Of a DNA stretch of 64,000 bases, positions 37,834 through 46,714 are shown in pieces. The stretch covers positions 1,860,001 through 1,924,000 of the forward strand of contig NZ_CP117782.1 of NCBI RefSeq assembly GCF_028657905.1, given 5' to 3'. Numbering within the stretch: position 1 is the first letter of the stretch; every line of letters starts with the position of its first letter. This DNA comes from Burkholderia sp. FERM BP-3421. Its GTDB lineage: Bacteria; Pseudomonadota; Gammaproteobacteria; Burkholderiales; Burkholderiaceae. The position numbers and the translations under genes are program-made. The notes under the pieces are model-generated. The model did not search any database, had not been told where the DNA came from, and saw nothing but the letters and a program-made list of their open reading frames with translations.

Positions 37834-38760
37834 ATGGGCCAGAAAACGTCCACGACCTCTTTCTTCCGTCACCCTGTCGGCCCCAGCGCCTTTCTGTCCG
37901 GTTCGGCCGTGCATGACGCCCTGGCGTCCGGCTCGCCGCCCGACGCCGCCGCCACACCGCACGACGAGCACGACCAGGCGACCCACCGCTATCGCACGAT
38001 CTGGCTGTCGGACATCCATCTCGGCTCGAGCGGCTGCCAGGCCGGCTACCTGCTCGACTTCCTGCGCCACAACGAGTCGGAATACCTGTACCTGGTCGGC
38101 GACATCATCGACGGCTGGCAGCTGAAGAAAGGCTGGTACTGGCCGCAGGCGCACAACGACGTGGTGCAGAAGATCCTGCGCAAGGCGCGCAAGGGCACCC
38201 AGGTCGTCTACATCCCCGGCAACCACGACGAGGCCGCGCGCCAGTTCTGCGACCTCGCCTTCGGCGACATCCAGGTGCGCGGCGAGTCGTTCCACACGAC
38301 GCTCGGCGGCAAACGTTTGTGGATCGTGCACGGCGACCTGTTCGACGGCGTGATCCAGCACGCGAAATGGCTCGCCTACCTCGGCGACACGCTGTACACG
38401 CTGATTCTCGTGCTGAACCGCTGGTTCAACCGGATCCGCAGCCGCCTCGGCTTCCAGTACTGGTCGCTGTCGCAGTACCTGAAGCACCAGGTGAAGAACG
38501 CGGTGAACTTCATCTCCTCGTTCGAGCGGGTGATGACCGACGAGGCGCGCCGGCGCGGCTGCGACGGCGTCGTCTGCGGCCACATCCACAAGGCGGAGAT
38601 CCGCGACATCGACGGCGTGCTGTACTGCAACGACGGCGACTGGGTCGAAAGCCTCTCGGCGCTGGTCGAGACCATGGAAGGCGAACTGAAGATCGTCTAC
38701 TGGACCGTCGTGCACGCCCCGCCCGTCGCGCTGCCGCGCAAGACGAAAGCCACTGCCTGA
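37834..38760 (+). CDS. plcP: PlcP-like phospholipase C / metallophosphoesterase
   Basis: A 308-residue calcineurin-like phosphoesterase with all five metal-site motifs: SDIHLGS, GDIIDGW, GNHDE, VHGD and GHIHKAE. It is often labelled UDP-2,3-diacylglucosamine hydrolase, but the body (LVGDIIDGWQLKKGWYWPQA, HNDVVQKILRKARKG, SLSQYLKHQVKNAVNFI) reads like the PlcP phospholipase C of Sinorhizobium, which cleaves phosphatidylcholine/-ethanolamine to diacylglycerol under phosphate limitation. The start at 37834 rather than 37795 was chosen because the Pho box ends only six bases before the earlier ATG. A Pro/Ala-rich extension of about 50 residues precedes the catalytic domain. Confidence 0.8.
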   Translation: MGQKTSTTSFFRHPVGPSAFLSGSAVHDALASGSPPDAAATPHDEHDQATHRYRTIWLSDIHLGSSGCQAGYLLDFLRHNESEYLYLVGDIIDGWQLKKGWYWPQAHNDVVQKILRKARKGTQVVYIPGNHDEAARQFCDLAFGDIQVRGESFHTTLGGKRLWIVHGDLFDGVIQHAKWLAYLGDTLYTLILVLNRWFNRIRSRLGFQYWSLSQYLKHQVKNAVNFISSFERVMTDEARRRGCDGVVCGHIHKAEIRDIDGVLYCNDGDWVESLSALVETMEGELKIVYWTVVHAPPVALPRKTKATA

Positions 38761-38780
38761 CCCTTTGGAGGAGCGCCGCG

Positions 38781-39815
38781 ATGAAAATCATGATCGTCAC
38801 CGATGCGTGGGAACCGCAAGTCAACGGCGTCGTGCGCACGCTCAAGAGCACCGCGCGCGAGCTGACCGAACTCGGCCATCGCGTCGAACTGTTGACGCCG
38901 CTCGAGTTCCGCACGATTCCCTGCCCGACCTATCCGGAGATCCGCCTGTCGCTGCTGCCGTACCGGCGGCTGCGCGCGCGGATCGACGAATTCGCGCCCG
39001 ACGCGCTGCACATCGCGACGGAAGGGCCGCTCGGCCTCGCCGCGCGGCGCTACGCGCGCGGCCGCAAGCTGCCGTTCACGACCGCCTATCACACACGCTT
39101 CCCCGAATACGTGCAGGCGCGCTTCGGCGTCCCGCTCTCCGCCACCTACCGCTTCCTGCGCTGGTTCCACGGCGGCTCGCGCGCGGTGATGGCACCCACC
39201 CCGGTGGTGCGCGACGACCTCGAGCACTACGGTTTCCGCAACGTCGTGCTATGGACCCGCGGCGTCGACCTCGAGATCTTCCGGCCGATGGAGTCGAAGG
39301 TCCTGAACACCGCGCGGCCGATCTTCCTGTATGTCGGGCGGGTCGCGATCGAGAAGAACGTCGAGGCCTTCCTGAAGCTCGACCTGCCCGGCTCGAAGTG
39401 GGTCGCGGGCGAGGGGCCCGCGCTCGCCGAGCTGAAATCGCGCTATCCTGAAGCCAATTACCTCGGCGTGCTGACCCAGGCGGAGCTTGCCAAGGTATAC
39501 GCCGCCGCCGACGTGTTCGTGTTCCCGAGCCGCACCGATACCTTCGGGCTCGTGCTGCTCGAGGCGCTCGCCTGCGGAACGCCCGCCGCCGCCTATCCGG
39601 TGACGGGCCCCGTCGACGTGCTGGCCGACGGGGGCGCGGGCGCGATGCACGAGGACCTGCGCGAGGCCTGCCTCGAAGCGCTCAAGATCGACCGCGGCGC
39701 GGCGCGCGCGTGGGCCGAGCGCTACTCGTGGCGCGCCGCGTCCGAGCAGTTCGCCTCGCACCTGAAACCGTTGCCGCGATCCGCCCAGCCGCAACCTGAA
39801 GGCGCTGCCGTTTGA
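38781..39815 (+). CDS. Glycosyltransferase family 4, Agt-like
   Basis: A 344-residue GT-B glycosyltransferase (GT4). The N-terminal domain starts MKIMIVTDAWEPQVNGVVRT with the acceptor-side loop PQVNGVVRTL. The donor-binding domain has FLYVGRVAIEKNVEAFLKL and the E-x7-E region FPSRTDTFGLVLLEALACG. A GGAG site precedes the ATG 20 bp after plcP. In other proteobacteria a GT4 enzyme (Agt) beside plcP glycosylates diacylglycerol to replace phospholipid. That role is inferred from sequence and context, not proven. Confidence 0.8.
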   Translation: MKIMIVTDAWEPQVNGVVRTLKSTARELTELGHRVELLTPLEFRTIPCPTYPEIRLSLLPYRRLRARIDEFAPDALHIATEGPLGLAARRYARGRKLPFTTAYHTRFPEYVQARFGVPLSATYRFLRWFHGGSRAVMAPTPVVRDDLEHYGFRNVVLWTRGVDLEIFRPMESKVLNTARPIFLYVGRVAIEKNVEAFLKLDLPGSKWVAGEGPALAELKSRYPEANYLGVLTQAELAKVYAAADVFVFPSRTDTFGLVLLEALACGTPAAAYPVTGPVDVLADGGAGAMHEDLREACLEALKIDRGAARAWAERYSWRAASEQFASHLKPLPRSAQPQPEGAAV

Positions 39816-40336
39816 AACCTGCGATGCGCGCGAAAGCGCCCTCCTCCCCGAGACTGCGCGAGCCGGCCGGCGCCGCGCAGACCGCGCGCGACGCGGACGA
39901 CGCCCACGAACCGCTCGGTCCCGACGATCCGCTCGCGCCGCTGCCGCCCAATCCGTACAAGGGCAACCGCGGCCTGACGCGCGCCTGGTACGCGCTCAAG
40001 CATTCGGTCAACGGCTTTCGCGTCGCGATCCGCGAGGAAAGCGCGTTCCGCCAGGAGCTGACGCTCGCGGCGATCCTGCTGCCGATCGGCGCCTTCGCGC
40101 CCGTCACGCCGGTCGAGCACGCGCTCCTGATCGGCTCGGTGCTGCTCGTGCTGATCGTCGAGCTGCTCAATTCGAGCGTCGAGGCCGCGATCGACCGCAT
40201 CTCGCTCGAACGCCACGAGCTGTCCAAGCGCGCGAAGGACTTCGGCAGCGCGGCGGTGACGGTCGCGCTGTGCGCCTGCCTGACCACCTGGGGCTTCATC
40301 CTCGGCCCGCCCGTCTGGCACTGGTTCGCGCGCTGA
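39812..40336 (+). CDS. dgkA: Diacylglycerol kinase, prokaryotic type
   Basis: A 174-residue protein whose C-terminal ~120 residues are DgkA: RGLTRAWYALKHSVNGFRVA, EESAFRQELTLAAILLPIGA and the catalytic LIVELLNSSVEAAIDRIS, with three membrane helices. It phosphorylates diacylglycerol to phosphatidic acid. An unusual Pro/Asp-rich N-terminal extension of about 50 residues is present. The TTG start overlaps the glycosyltransferase stop (TTGA); an ATG four codons in (39824) is the alternative. Position suggests it recycles diacylglycerol released by PlcP. Confidence 0.9.
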   Translation: MKPAMRAKAPSSPRLREPAGAAQTARDADDAHEPLGPDDPLAPLPPNPYKGNRGLTRAWYALKHSVNGFRVAIREESAFRQELTLAAILLPIGAFAPVTPVEHALLIGSVLLVLIVELLNSSVEAAIDRISLERHELSKRAKDFGSAAVTVALCACLTTWGFILGPPVWHWFAR

Positions 40337-40406
40337 GCCCGCCGCGCGGGGCACCGCCCGGGTATGCCCCCATCACGAAATACCCCGGTGCTGCAAAAGC
40401 CCGGTT

Positions 40407-40412
40407 TATAAT
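40407..40412 (+). promoter_or_regulatory. TATAAT -10 element upstream of TetR gene
   Basis: A perfect TATAAT lies 97 bp before the TetR start in an otherwise GC-rich gap; no matching -35 is visible at 16-18 bp. Weak but plausible promoter. Confidence 0.35.
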
Positions 40413-40508
40413 CGTCTGATAGTCTCAAAAAACAGCAACCCGAGCCGGACGAATCACGCAGCATCGATTGCAGCGCCCGCCAGTCCGGCAAACCCAGGGC
40501 CGGACGAC

Positions 40509-41237
40509 ATGGAAGCGAAACCTCCCCGCCGCACGCGCGAACGGATTCTTGAGTTGTCGTTGAAACTCTTCAATGAGATCGGCGAGCCGAACGTCACGAC
40601 CACGACGATCGCCGAGGAAATGGAAATCAGTCCAGGCAACCTGTACTACCATTTCCGCAACAAAGACGACATCATCAACAGCATCTTCGCGCAATTCGAA
40701 CAACAGATCGAACGGCGCCTGCGTTTTCCCGAGGATCATCGGCCGACGATCGACGAGACCTGGTCGTACCTGCAGTACATGGCCGATTTCATGTGGACCT
40801 ACCGGTTCCTGTATCGCGACCTGAACGACCTGCTCGCGCGCAACCGCACCCTCGAAACGCACTTCAAGCAGATCATCAGCCACAAGGTGCGCTTCGCGCG
40901 CGAGATGTGCGAGCTGCTCGTGTCCGACGACGAACTCGTCGCGACGCCGGCCGAGATCGAGGTGATCGCCACCAACATGGCGGTGATCTCGACCTACTGG
41001 CTGTCCTATCAGTACGTGATGCATCCGCGCAAATACAACGACCAGGACGCGATCCGCGAGGAACTGCACCAGGTCAGCATGCACGTGATCTCGGTGATGG
41101 CGCCGTACCTGCGCGGCCGCTCGCGGCAGATCTTCGACGACCTGGTGTCGGGCAAGCTGCCCAAGCGCGAATTCACCGACTACCTGCCGCCGCGCGACGG
41201 TTCGCCGCGCAGCGCCCCGAAGGATTCGAAGCAATGA
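40509..41237 (+). CDS. TetR/AcrR family transcriptional regulator
   Basis: A 242-residue dimeric repressor-type regulator. The N-terminal helix-turn-helix is RERILELSLKLFNEIGEPNV then TTTTIAEEMEISPGNLYYHF (about residues 10-49). The C-terminal ligand domain is large and helical. It is coupled (ATGA) to the LOG-family gene. In a related arrangement such regulators control membrane lipid or fatty-acid genes, but no operator or ligand can be named from the sequence. Confidence 0.9.
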   Translation: MEAKPPRRTRERILELSLKLFNEIGEPNVTTTTIAEEMEISPGNLYYHFRNKDDIINSIFAQFEQQIERRLRFPEDHRPTIDETWSYLQYMADFMWTYRFLYRDLNDLLARNRTLETHFKQIISHKVRFAREMCELLVSDDELVATPAEIEVIATNMAVISTYWLSYQYVMHPRKYNDQDAIREELHQVSMHVISVMAPYLRGRSRQIFDDLVSGKLPKREFTDYLPPRDGSPRSAPKDSKQ

Positions 41238-41821
41238 AGTCTGTGTGCATCTATTGCGGCTCGTCGCCCGGCAGCCGCCCGGTTTACGCGGACGCCGCGC
41301 GCGCGCTCGGGCGCGCGCTGGCCGAGGCCGACCTCACGCTGGTCTACGGCGGCGGTCGCGTGGGCCTGATGGGCGTGGTCGCTGACGCGGTGCTCGCCGC
41401 CGGCGGGCGCGCGATCGGCGTGATCCCCAAGCTCCTCGTCGACAAGGAAGTCGGCCACACCGGCCTCACCGAGCTGCACGTGGTGCCCGACATGCACCAT
41501 CGCAAGAAGATGATGGCCGACCTGTCCGATGCGTTCGTCGCCATGCCCGGCGGCGCGGGCACCCTCGAGGAGTTCTTCGAGGTCTACACGTGGGCGCAGC
41601 TCGGCTATCACCGCAAGCCGGTCGCGCTGTACAACATCGAGGGCTTCTACGATCCGCTGGTCGCGCTGCTGCGCCACACGGTCGACGAAGGCTTCATGCA
41701 GCCGACCTATTTCGACACGCTGTGCATCGACACCGCGCCCGCCCCGCTGATCGCGCAGCTGCGCCACTACCAGCCGCCGGCGCGCGACAAGTGGGAAGCC
41801 GCGCCGCCGCAACCCGCCTGA
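41234..41821 (+). CDS. LOG family nucleotide 5'-monophosphate phosphoribohydrolase
   Basis: A 195-residue Rossmann-fold protein with the LOG signature PGGAGTLEEFFEVYTWAQLG (residues ~97-116) and GGGRVGLMGVVADAVLAAGG. The family cleaves ribose phosphate from cytokinin-type nucleotides or other nucleoside monophosphates. The ATG overlaps the TetR stop as ATGA. Close homologues are often mislabelled lysine decarboxylase; no PLP site is present. Confidence 0.92.
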   Translation: MKSVCIYCGSSPGSRPVYADAARALGRALAEADLTLVYGGGRVGLMGVVADAVLAAGGRAIGVIPKLLVDKEVGHTGLTELHVVPDMHHRKKMMADLSDAFVAMPGGAGTLEEFFEVYTWAQLGYHRKPVALYNIEGFYDPLVALLRHTVDEGFMQPTYFDTLCIDTAPAPLIAQLRHYQPPARDKWEAAPPQPA

Positions 41822-41861
41822 CCCCGCGCACCATCGCGCAGCCTCTCCCGGGAACCCGCAC

Positions 41862-42620
41862 ATGACGCCAGCCCTCCGCAAGGTCGTCCTCATCACCGGC
41901 GCGAGCCGCGGCATCGGCCGCGCCGCCGCGCTGCTCGCGGGCGGACGCGGCTGGGCGGTCGGCGTCAACTACGCGCGCGACGAAGCCGCCGCCCGCGACA
42001 CCGCCGACGCGGTGCGCGCGGCAGGCGGCGACGCCTGCCTCGTGCGCGGCGACGTCGCCGTCGAAGCCGACGTGATCGCGATGTTCGACGCGGTCGAGGC
42101 CGCGTTCGGCCGCCTCGACGCGCTCGTCAACAACGCCGGCATCGTCGCCCCGTCGCTGCCGCTCGCCGAGATGTCGGCCGAGCGCCTCGCGCGGATGTTC
42201 GACGTCAACGTGCTGGGCGCCTACCTGTGCGCGCGGGAAGCCGCGCGCCGCCTGTCGACCGACCGCGGCGGCCCCGGCGGCGCGATCGTCAACGTCTCGT
42301 CGATCGCCGCGCGGCTCGGCTCGCCGAACGAATATGTCGACTATGCGGGCTCGAAGGGCGCGGTGGACACGCTCACGCTCGGCCTCGCCAAGGAACTCGG
42401 CCCGCGCGGCGTGCGCGTGAACGCGGTGCGGCCGGGCCTGATCGATACCGAGATCCATGCGAGCGGCGGCCAGCCGGGCCGCGCCGAACGGCTCGGCGCG
42501 CAGACCCCGCTCGGCCGGGCCGGCACCGCGCGGGAGGTCGCCGAGGCCATCGTGTGGCTGCTCGACGACGCGGCCTCCTACGTGACAGGCACGCTCGTCG
42601 ACGTCGGCGGCGGCCGCTGA
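41862..42620 (+). CDS. Short-chain dehydrogenase/reductase
   Basis: A 252-residue classical SDR with TGASRGIGRA (NADP-type glycine motif at about residues 12-21), NNAG, the catalytic serine in IVNVSSIAARLG, and the YAGSK active-site motif. The substrate is not predictable; it resembles sugar/alcohol dehydrogenases of the glucose-1-dehydrogenase group. It starts 40 bp after the LOG gene. The following 239 bp (42621-42859) hold no gene that I can support. Confidence 0.88.
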   Translation: MTPALRKVVLITGASRGIGRAAALLAGGRGWAVGVNYARDEAAARDTADAVRAAGGDACLVRGDVAVEADVIAMFDAVEAAFGRLDALVNNAGIVAPSLPLAEMSAERLARMFDVNVLGAYLCAREAARRLSTDRGGPGGAIVNVSSIAARLGSPNEYVDYAGSKGAVDTLTLGLAKELGPRGVRVNAVRPGLIDTEIHASGGQPGRAERLGAQTPLGRAGTAREVAEAIVWLLDDAASYVTGTLVDVGGGR

Positions 42621-42859
42621 GGGGCGGCGGCGCCCCCCTGCCTGACAAGCGCCTGACGTTGCCGCGCAGCAACAAAACTACACAATCCTCACCAATCTCC
42701 ACGATTTCGCAACGTTTCCTGTAAACAACGGTAATAGTTCCGTGGTCTACTAGCGACCATCGCGGCGTCGCCGCCGCGCGCTGTCATCGCCTTCCTCCGC
42801 GGCACCGCACGCCGGCAGGCCCATGCAGCCCGCCCGTCCTACACCAGAGATCCTTCCAG

Positions 42860-44731
42860 ATGCAGGGAACCACAGCTCCCGGCCGGCGGCGCACGTCCGT
42901 GCCCGCGCAGGCCGATCCTGTCCGCTCGTCCGACGACGCCGCCACGCCGGCGCCGGCCAGCTTCGCCGCCGGCGCCCCCGCGACGGGCGCCGCGCCGCGC
43001 GCGATCTCGTGGTCGGGGCTGCGCGCCTGGCTGATCGTCGCCGCGCTGCTGTGCGCCTACCTGCTGCCGGGCGTGCTCGGTCACGATCCGTGGAAGCAGG
43101 ACGAGACTTATACGTTCGGCATCATCCAGCACATGCTCGAAAGCGGCGATCTCGTGGTCCCGACCAACGCCGGCCAGCCGTTCCTCGAGAAGCCGCCGCT
43201 CTACGACTGGGTGGCCGCCGGTCTCGCCTGGCTGTTCGGCCGCTATCTGGCGCTGCACGACGCGGCGCGCCTCGCGAGCGCGCTGTTCGCCGGGCTCGCG
43301 TTCGCCTTCACCGCGCGCGCGGCGCGCGTCGCGACCGGCGCGCGCAGCTGGCACGCGCTCGACGTGATCGGTCCCGCCGCGTTGTGCGCGGGCACCCTCG
43401 TCGTGGTCAAGCACACGCACGACATGATGACCGACGTCGCCCTGATGGCCGGCGCGGCGATCGGCTTCTGCGGCCTGCTCGAACTGGTGCTCCAGCGCGT
43501 GCGCGACGCGCGCGCCGACGCGCTCGGCGAGCCGCGCCGCCCGGCCGGCCGCTTCGCCGCGCTGCTGTTCGGCGCGGGCGTCGGCATCGCGCTGATGTCG
43601 AAAGGCCTGTTCGTGCCGCTCGTGTTCGCGGCCACCGTCTGCGCGGTGCTCGTGCTCTACCCCGCCTGCCGCAGTCGCGCGTTCTTCAAGTCGCTCGGCA
43701 TCGCCGCGCTCGCGTGCGCGCCGTTTGCGCTGATCTGGCCGACCGCCCTGTTCCTGCGCTCGGAATCGCTGTTCCTCGTGTGGTTCTGGGAAAACAACGT
43801 CGGCCGTTTCTTCGGCTTCTCCGTGCCGATGCTCGGCGCCGAGAACGACAAGCCGTTGTTCATCTGGCGCGCGATGCTGACGGTCGGCTTCCCGGTCGGC
43901 CCGCTCGCCGTCGTCGCGCTCGCGCGCGGCGCGTGGCGCGACTGGCATGCGCCGCGCATCGCGCTGCCGATGGTGTTCGCCGCGGTCGGGATGGTCGTGC
44001 TGCATATGGCCGCGACGTCCCGCCAGCTCTACATCCTGCCGTTCATCGCCCCGCTGTCGCTGGTCGCCGCGCAAGCGATCCCGCGCCTCCCGCAACGCCT
44101 GCACACCGGCTGGGACTACCTGAGCCGCGCGCTGTTCGGCGCCACCGCGGTGCTCGCCTGGCTGATCTGGTCGCTGATGGCCGATCCGAGCGCGTCGCAC
44201 GCGAGCCTGAGCTGGCTCGGCCGCTGGCTGCCGCTCGACTGGACGATGCCGATCGAACCCACGCTGGTGATCGCCGCGCTCGCGCTGACGATCGGCTGGC
44301 TGTGGCTGCTGCCGTCGCTGCGCCTCGCCGGCAAGTGGCGCGGCGCGCTGTCGTGGGCCGCGGGCGTGCTGCTCGCGTGGGGGCTCGTCTACACGCTGCT
44401 GCTGCCGTGGCTCGACGTCGCGAAGAGCTACCGCTCGGTGTACGACGACCTGAACCGCCATCTCGCGATCGAATGGAATGACGGCGACTGCATGGCGAGC
44501 CTCGGCCTCGGCGAATCGGAAGCGCCGATGCTGTACTACTTCTCCGGGATTCTCCATGCGCCGCTCGGCCAGCCCGATGCACGCGCGTGCACCTGGCTGA
44601 TCGTGCAGGGCCTGCGCGCGCAGGCCCCGACCCTCGATCCGGAATGGAAGCCGTTTTGGTCGGGCGCGCGCCCCGGCGACAACGAGGAGCTGCTGCGCGT
44701 CTACGTACGCACGCCCGCCGCGTCGCACTGA
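42860..44731 (+). CDS. ArnT-like glycosyltransferase family 39 membrane protein
   Basis: A 623-residue multi-helix enzyme of the PMT/ArnT fold. The first periplasmic loop after the first membrane helix carries the conserved acidic HDPWKQDETYTFGIIQHMLE, and the loop with NAGQPFLEKPPLYDW is typical of this superfamily. An Ala/Pro-rich cytoplasmic N-terminal stretch of ~50 residues precedes helix 1, and a soluble tail of ~100 residues follows the last helix. It probably transfers a lipid-linked sugar to an envelope acceptor; it is not firmly ArnT itself. A good terminator follows. Confidence 0.82.
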   Translation: MQGTTAPGRRRTSVPAQADPVRSSDDAATPAPASFAAGAPATGAAPRAISWSGLRAWLIVAALLCAYLLPGVLGHDPWKQDETYTFGIIQHMLESGDLVVPTNAGQPFLEKPPLYDWVAAGLAWLFGRYLALHDAARLASALFAGLAFAFTARAARVATGARSWHALDVIGPAALCAGTLVVVKHTHDMMTDVALMAGAAIGFCGLLELVLQRVRDARADALGEPRRPAGRFAALLFGAGVGIALMSKGLFVPLVFAATVCAVLVLYPACRSRAFFKSLGIAALACAPFALIWPTALFLRSESLFLVWFWENNVGRFFGFSVPMLGAENDKPLFIWRAMLTVGFPVGPLAVVALARGAWRDWHAPRIALPMVFAAVGMVVLHMAATSRQLYILPFIAPLSLVAAQAIPRLPQRLHTGWDYLSRALFGATAVLAWLIWSLMADPSASHASLSWLGRWLPLDWTMPIEPTLVIAALALTIGWLWLLPSLRLAGKWRGALSWAAGVLLAWGLVYTLLLPWLDVAKSYRSVYDDLNRHLAIEWNDGDCMASLGLGESEAPMLYYFSGILHAPLGQPDARACTWLIVQGLRAQAPTLDPEWKPFWSGARPGDNEELLRVYVRTPAASH

Positions 44732-44747
44732 CCCGGCTGCACGCCCC

Positions 44748-44781
44748 GCCCGGCCGCCCTCACCTGCTGCCGGGCTTTTTT
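44748..44781 (+). terminator. Terminator after ArnT-like gene
   Basis: GCCCGGC, a 14-base loop, GCCGGGC, then TTTTTT, 17 bases after the stop codon. Confidence 0.88.
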
Positions 44782-44793
44782 ACGTCCGCGTCG

Positions 44794-45417
44794 TCAGAAC
44801 GACGAACCGGGTTCGCGCAGGAAGGCCTGCTCGGCGTCGCTCGACGGCCGGCCGAGGATCGCGTTGCGATGCGGGAAACGGCCGAAGCGCGCGATCACGT
44901 CCGCGTGCTTGAGCGCGAAGTCGTGGTAGCCCGCGCACCCCGCCTCGTGGCGGATCTGCTCGCACAGGCGCACCGCCTCGCGTTGGCTGGCGGCCGTCTC
45001 GTCATGCTCGAACGGCAGGTAGGCGAATGCGCGCTGATGCGGATTCGGCAGGAGGCGGTCGTGACCGCGCTCGACCAGCGCGCGCGCCCGGGCGAGCGCG
45101 GCGGCGTCGGCGGCGAACGCGCGCGGCGTACCGCGATGGATGTTGCGCGAGAACTGATCGAGCAGCACGATCAGCGCCAGCGCACCGAGCGGCGTATCGC
45201 TCCAGGCATCGCACGCGCCCTCGCGGGCCGCATCGAGCAACGCGCCGAAGCGCTCGCGCAGCGTCGCGTCGAGCGCGGGGCCGCCGTCGAACCAGATCTT
45301 GCGTGCAGCGCCGAAGGCCGCCTCGTGCGGCGCGCCGAACCAGAAGTCAAGCACCTCGCGGGCGCGTGGATCGAGCGCCGCATGATCGCTGCGCCAGTCG
45401 TAGTCGTTGCGCTCCAT
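44794..45417 (-). CDS. DUF924 family protein
   Basis: A 207-residue helical (TPR-like) protein. It matches DUF924 (LDFWFGAPHEAAFGAARKIWFDG, IVLLDQFSRNIHRGTPRAFA, ALKHADVIARFGRFPHRNAI). The function is not established. Its ATG overlaps the stop of the AlaX gene (TGATG), indicating co-translation. An additional ATG one codon upstream exists at 45420. Confidence 0.85.
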   Translation of the reverse strand: MERNDYDWRSDHAALDPRAREVLDFWFGAPHEAAFGAARKIWFDGGPALDATLRERFGALLDAAREGACDAWSDTPLGALALIVLLDQFSRNIHRGTPRAFAADAAALARARALVERGHDRLLPNPHQRAFAYLPFEHDETAASQREAVRLCEQIRHEAGCAGYHDFALKHADVIARFGRFPHRNAILGRPSSDAEQAFLREPGSSF

Positions 45418-46151
45418 CATTCGACCAGCTCCAGGACGAGACGACGCGTGCGCGCACTCTTCTTCTCGAGCTTCGCGACGCGCAGCGTGCCGACCTCGCC
45501 CGTATCGCGCACGTGCGTGCCGCCGCACGGCTGCAGGTCGACTGACTCGATTCTCAGCAGGCGCACCCGGCCGAGACCCTGCGGCGGTTTCACGCTCATC
45601 GTGCGCACCAGCTCGGGCCGGGCCGCCATGTCCTCGTCGGTGATCCACTCGATCGACACCGGGTGCCGGCCGCGCACCAGCGCATCGAGGCGCGCCTCGA
45701 CGTGCGCGCGCTCGATCGGCTCGACCGTCGCGAAATCGATCCGCACATAGTCCGCCGTCACGCTGCAGCCGTCGACCGGGTACGGCAGCACGGCGCAGGC
45801 CAGATGCCCCGCCGTATGCAGGCGCATGTGCCGGTGCCGGCGCGCCCAATCGATCTCGGCCACCACGCGTTCGCCCGGGCTCAAGCCCGCGAGCAGCGCG
45901 TCCTGGTCCGGCGCGGGCACGTGCAGCGCATCGTCGGGCGTCGCGCCCTCGAAGCGCGCCTTGTGGGTGTCCGCGATCACGATCACCGTGCCGTCGGCGC
46001 GCGTCAGCGTACCGCTGTCGCCCGCCTGGCCGCCGCCGAGCGGATAGAACACCGTCTGGTCGAGCCGGATGCCGGTCTCGTCGACCGCCGTCACCGTCGC
46101 CTCGCAGCGCAGCAGGTAGGCGTCTTCGCGGAACAATGCGCGCGTCGTCAT
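45417..46151 (-). CDS. Alanyl-tRNA editing protein, AlaX type
   Basis: A 244-residue free-standing editing domain that would deacylate mischarged Ser/Gly-tRNA-Ala. Zinc ligands are seen as HTAGH (in MRLHTAGHLACAVL) and CGGTH (in QPCGGTHVRDTGEVG). An N-terminal beta-barrel part has DQTVFYPLGGGQAGDSG. The length fits AlaX-M. The start MTTRALFREDAYL was preferred to an upstream frame that overlaps the truncated haemoglobin. Co-translated with the DUF924 gene downstream. Confidence 0.9.
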   Translation of the reverse strand: MTTRALFREDAYLLRCEATVTAVDETGIRLDQTVFYPLGGGQAGDSGTLTRADGTVIVIADTHKARFEGATPDDALHVPAPDQDALLAGLSPGERVVAEIDWARRHRHMRLHTAGHLACAVLPYPVDGCSVTADYVRIDFATVEPIERAHVEARLDALVRGRHPVSIEWITDEDMAARPELVRTMSVKPPQGLGRVRLLRIESVDLQPCGGTHVRDTGEVGTLRVAKLEKKSARTRRLVLELVE

Positions 46152-46255
46152 GGTCGTGCCTCGTCGATCGTGGGGAGAAAGGTCCAGCCTAGCGCGCGCG
46201 CCGCGCCGGCGACAGGCTCGGCCTGCGCGCCGCGCGGCGGCGGCGTGCCGGTGAA

Positions 46256-46666
46256 TCAACCGGGCCGGTTGCGCATCCAGTCAGCCGTCTCGTAAAAGGA
46301 ATGCATGAGCCGCACCCGCAGCGGCTCGTCGAGCCCGCCGTCCTCCATCGCCCAGGCCATGCAGCGCAGCCATTGATCGCGCTCCGACGAAGCGATCGGG
46401 AACGGCAGGTGACGCGCCCGCAGGCGCGGGTGCCCGAAGCGGCTGATGTAGTGGTCGGGACCGCCGAGCCAGCCGCACAGGAACCAGAACAGCTTGTCGC
46501 GCGAGCCGTCGAGCGACGGCGGATGCAGCGCGCGGATCCCGGCGAACTCGGGTTCGAGGTCCATGAGGTCGTAGAAGTGGTCGACCAGCTCGCGCACGCG
46601 CGCCTCGCCGCCCACGAGTTCGAACGCCGTCGGTTGCGACGGCGCGTCTTCGGTTACATCGGTCAT
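46256..46666 (-). CDS. Group II truncated haemoglobin
   Basis: A 136-residue haem protein of the 2/2 globin fold, group II. The signatures are the B10 tyrosine in VDHFYDLM, the proximal histidine in RARHLPFPI, and the G8 tryptophan in SSERDQWLRCMAWAM. Such proteins bind O2 or NO, and are linked to microaerobic or nitrosative conditions. The gene is 48 bp downstream of the FtsX-like permease on the same strand. Confidence 0.93.
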   Translation of the reverse strand: MTDVTEDAPSQPTAFELVGGEARVRELVDHFYDLMDLEPEFAGIRALHPPSLDGSRDKLFWFLCGWLGGPDHYISRFGHPRLRARHLPFPIASSERDQWLRCMAWAMEDGGLDEPLRVRLMHSFYETADWMRNRPG

Positions 46667-46714
46667 ACGAAATTCGTCCTGCCCTGCAAAAAAACGTCAA
46701 CGATACCGCAATGC

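Noticed and set aside
37795..38760. LpxH identity for the metallophosphoesterase
   Set aside because: The 308-residue length with extra N terminus, WYWPQAHNDVVQK and VKNAVNFI segments, neighbour genes and Pho box fit PlcP better than the ~240-260-residue LpxH.
41234..41821. Lysine decarboxylase annotation
   Set aside because: The PGGAGTLEE motif defines the LOG phosphoribohydrolase family; no PLP-binding site exists.
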